A stretch of DNA of 64,000 nucleotides from Xaviernesmea rhizosphaerae (GTDB taxonomy: Bacteria > Pseudomonadota > Alphaproteobacteria > Rhizobiales > Rhizobiaceae): assembly GCF_001938945.1 (NCBI RefSeq), contig NZ_MKIO01000029.1:1-64000 (forward strand), written 5' to 3'. Under the pieces are notes generated by a model. That model searched no databases and was not told the DNA's origin. It saw nothing but the letters and a program-made list of their open reading frames with translations. Shown in pieces: positions 61,473-64,000 of this stretch (position 1 is the stretch's first letter; every line of letters starts with the position of its first letter). Both the position numbers and the translations under genes were made by a program.

Positions 61473-64000
61473 TCAGACCGCTTCCGCCAGCCGCGACAAG
61501 GCAAGCTTCAGCGAGGCGGCCTGCCCGTCGAGCTCGGCCAGACGCTCGCGCTCGGCCTCGACCACCTCAGGCTTGGCATTGGCCACGAATTTCTCGTTGG
61601 AGAGCTTGCCGAGGATGCGCTGACGCTCGGCCTCCACCTTGTCCAGCGCCTTTGTCAGCCGCGCGCTCTCGGCCTTGAGATCGATAAGGTTGCCGAGCGG
61701 CAGGCAGAAGATCGCCTCGCCGACGACCACCTGCGCGCTGCCGCGCGGCGCGGTCTCGGCCACGGCGATCGTCTCGATGCGCGCCAGCCGGCGGATCGCC
61801 GCATCGTGACGGGCGAGCCGTTCGGCGGTCAGCGCATTGGCGCCGATAACCACCAGCGGCGCCATGGCGGCCGGCGGCACGTTCATCTCGGAGCGCACCG
61901 AGCGAATGCCGGTGACCAGATCGATCAGCCAGTTGATCTCGTCGGCGGCATGGGCATTGGCAAAGCCCGCCTGCGGCCACGCGGCGTGGCACAGCAGCGT
62001 CTCGCGCTCGACACCCTCGCCGGCTGTCGCCGCCCACAGCTCCTCGGTCATGAAGGGCATGAAGGGATGCAGCAGCCGGTAAACGGCGTTGAGCACATAA
62101 GCGACGCAGGCCTGCGCCTCCTTCTTCGCCGCCTCGTCCTCGCCGGCAAAGACCGGCTTGAGGAGCTCCAGATACCAGTCGCAGAACTGGTTCCAGACGA
62201 AGCGGTAGAGGCTGCCCGCCGCCTCGTTGAACCGGTAGGTCTCCAGCGCCTCGGTCACCTCGGCCACCGTGCGCGACAGCTCGGTGAGGATCCACTGGTT
62301 GATGGTCAGCACGGCGCCTTCCGGCACGAAGGCCGGATCGCTGGCCACGCCGTTCATCTCGGCGAAGCGCGTGGCGTTCCACAGCTTGGTGCCGAAATTG
62401 CGGTAGCCGGCGATGCGGGCCGGGTCGAGCTTCACGTCGCGCCCTTGCGCCGCCATGATGGCCAGCGTGAAGCGCAGCGCATCCGCGCCATATTCGTCGA
62501 TCAGGTCGAGCGGATTGATGACGTTGCCCTTGGACTTCGACATCTTCTGCCCGTTCTTGTCGCGCACCAGCGCGTGGACATAGACGGTGTGGAAGGGCTC
62601 GTAAGGGTTGCCGTCCTGGTCCTTCATGAAATGCAGGCCCATCATCATCATCCGGGCGACCCAGAAGAAGATGATATCGAAGCCGGTGACCAGAACGTCG
62701 GTCTGGTAGTAGCGGTCGAGCTCGCGCGTCTGGTCCGGCCAGCCGAGCGTGGAGAAAGGCCAGAGCGCGGAGGAGAACCAGGTGTCGAGCACGTCCTCGT
62801 CGCGGGTCAGGATCTCGCCGGGCTGGAAGTTCTCGAGCTTCTCCTGAACCCAGGCCTTCCACGGACCTTCATGGGCTAGGTAGTGCTGGACGGCGGCATC
62901 GAGTGCCTCTTCCTCGGTCTTCTCGACGAAGACCTGCCCATCCGGCCCGTACCAGGCCGGGATCTGGTGGCCCCACCAGAGCTGGCGGGAGACGCACCAG
63001 GGCTGGATGTTTTCCATCCACTCGAAATAGGTCTTTTCCCAGTTCTTGGGCACGAAATTCGTGCGGCCCTCACGCACGGAAGCGATGGCCGGCTCGGCCA
63101 GCGTCTTGGCATCGACGAACCACTGGTCGGTCAGCATCGGCTCGATGACCACATTGGAGCGGTCGCCGAAAGGCTGCATGATCTTCTTGTTCTCGACATA
63201 GGCAATGTCGTTGCCTTCGCCATCCTTGACCGTAACGGCCAGGCCCTCGGCATTGATCGCGGCGACGATGCGCTTGCGCGCCTCGTAGCGGTCGAGACCG
63301 CGATAGTCCTCCGGCACGAGATTGATTTCGTCGATCTCGGCCTCGCTCGGCAGGCGGCCGGAGCGGGCGATCTCCTGCGCCTGGGCGGCGTAAGTCGCGT
63401 AGTCCTCGCCATCGGCACGCATCTGCGCCTGGGTGTCCATCAGCCGGTAGAGCGGGATATTGTTGCGCTTGGCGACCTGATAGTCGTTGAAGTCATGCGC
63501 GCCGGTGATCTTGACCGCGCCGGAGCCGAAAGTCGGATCGGGATATTCGTCGGTGATGATCGGGATCAGGCGGCGATGCGCCTTCGGCCCGACCGGGATC
63601 TCGCAAAGCTTGCCGACGATCGGCTGGTAGCGCGCATCCGAGGGATGGACCGCCACCGCGCCATCGCCCAGCATGGTCTCCGGCCGGGTGGTGGCGATCG
63701 CGATATAGTCGCGCTCTTCCTGGAAGGTGACGTTGCCGTCCGCGTCCTTCTCGACATAGGTATAGGTCTCGCCGCCGGCCAGCGGATACTTGAAGTGCCA
63801 CATATGGCCGTCGGTCTCGCGGTTCTCGACCTCGATGTCGGAGATGGCGGTCTCGAACTGCGGGTCCCAATTGACCAACCGCTTGCCGCGATAGATCAGG
63901 CCTTCCTTATAGAGCGTGACGAAGACCTCAAGCACGGCCTTGGACAGGCCCTCATCCATGGTGAAGCGCTCGCGCGACCAGTCACAGGACGCGCCCAGGC
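61473..64000 (-). CDS. valS: Valyl-tRNA synthetase (5' end outside the window)
   Basis: About 842 C-terminal residues of a class I synthetase are present; the frame runs open to the window edge (LGASCDWSRERFTMDEGLSKAV just inside it), so the N-terminal ~100 residues with the HIGH motif are missing. The editing (CP1) domain has AIATTRPETMLGDGAVAVHP and GSGAVKITGAHDFNDYQ. The KMSKS loop is GQKMSKSKGNVINPLDLID, the anticodon-binding domain includes RNFGTKLWNATRFAEM, and the C-terminus is the coiled-coil arm found in ValRS (LIDLKAESARLTKALDKVEAERQRI). A strong terminator follows. Confidence 0.97.
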   Translation of the reverse strand, partial: LGASCDWSRERFTMDEGLSKAVLEVFVTLYKEGLIYRGKRLVNWDPQFETAISDIEVENRETDGHMWHFKYPLAGGETYTYVEKDADGNVTFQEERDYIAIATTRPETMLGDGAVAVHPSDARYQPIVGKLCEIPVGPKAHRRLIPIITDEYPDPTFGSGAVKITGAHDFNDYQVAKRNNIPLYRLMDTQAQMRADGEDYATYAAQAQEIARSGRLPSEAEIDEINLVPEDYRGLDRYEARKRIVAAINAEGLAVTVKDGEGNDIAYVENKKIMQPFGDRSNVVIEPMLTDQWFVDAKTLAEPAIASVREGRTNFVPKNWEKTYFEWMENIQPWCVSRQLWWGHQIPAWYGPDGQVFVEKTEEEALDAAVQHYLAHEGPWKAWVQEKLENFQPGEILTRDEDVLDTWFSSALWPFSTLGWPDQTRELDRYYQTDVLVTGFDIIFFWVARMMMMGLHFMKDQDGNPYEPFHTVYVHALVRDKNGQKMSKSKGNVINPLDLIDEYGADALRFTLAIMAAQGRDVKLDPARIAGYRNFGTKLWNATRFAEMNGVASDPAFVPEGAVLTINQWILTELSRTVAEVTEALETYRFNEAAGSLYRFVWNQFCDWYLELLKPVFAGEDEAAKKEAQACVAYVLNAVYRLLHPFMPFMTEELWAATAGEGVERETLLCHAAWPQAGFANAHAADEINWLIDLVTGIRSVRSEMNVPPAAMAPLVVIGANALTAERLARHDAAIRRLARIETIAVAETAPRGSAQVVVGEAIFCLPLGNLIDLKAESARLTKALDKVEAERQRILGKLSNEKFVANAKPEVVEAERERLAELDGQAASLKLALSRLAEAV

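Overview
The window is chromosomal DNA of a GC-rich alphaproteobacterium, almost certainly a member of the Rhizobiaceae (Rhizobium/Agrobacterium/Sinorhizobium group). The evidence is an exoR homologue, a tandem two-domain cold-shock protein, a fused SecDF, a class I PHA synthase beside hom and alaC, and several copies of a ~104-bp mosaic palindromic repeat that looks like the rhizobial RIME family. Most of it is conserved core genome. There are no insertion sequences, CRISPR arrays or toxin-antitoxin systems. The only mobile DNA I can support is a decayed phage scrap at the left end.

Layout. 1-1757: minus-strand phage head genes (capsid start, HK97-type prohead protease, two small proteins, the 3' end of a third gene) butted against the catalytic end of a tyrosine integrase, beside tRNA-Ser(UGA). 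2044-3405: a TetR regulator with two tandem operator-like palindromes, a YciI-like protein, tRNA-Pro(UGG). 3609-8897: ribonuclease D, a Tat-exported multicopper oxidase, an MFS transporter and an unknown exported protein. 9202-13955: folB-folK, a DUF192 protein, the double cold-shock protein, glyoxalase I and an M15-like lipoprotein. 14143-14591: two identical tRNA-Glu(UUC) genes, each with its own promoter. 14796-26732: phytase-like esterase, recJ, hom, alaC, a small lipoprotein, phaC, map, radC, sthA. 26898-31526: tig, tRNA-Leu(UAG), a 1-kb non-coding stretch ahead of a DUF1127 micro-protein, trmFO.

31595-37969: a small anchored protein, a phytoene-synthase-like protein without its aspartate motifs, an Mth938-domain protein, secDF and yajC (all minus strand), with a DUF815 ATPase divergent. 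The phytoene-synthase-like and Mth938 proteins resemble the human complex I assembly factors NDUFAF6 and NDUFAF3, and here they follow the Sec accessory genes. 38060-53383: a long minus-strand run, argS, SPOR-domain protein, nagZ, scpA-scpB, tatA-tatB-tatC, serS, surE-pcm, an unknown 220-residue protein and an NlpD-like LysM lipoprotein, mixing envelope growth, chromosome segregation, protein export and protein repair. 53723-64000: dgt, erpA, cardiolipin synthase, exonuclease III, exoR, a FadL-type outer-membrane protein, and valS, whose 5' end lies beyond the window.

The most notable patterns are these. (i) All five full RIME-like repeats are oriented head-first away from the 3' end of a neighbouring gene, and in three genes the stop codon is the first TAG of a repeat or repeat remnant. 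(ii) The degenerate phytoene-synthase/Mth938 pair sits behind secDF. (iii) There are clean operator-like palindromes ahead of tetR, phaC, the DUF1127 gene and exoR. I did not find a complete, obviously undescribed multi-gene system.
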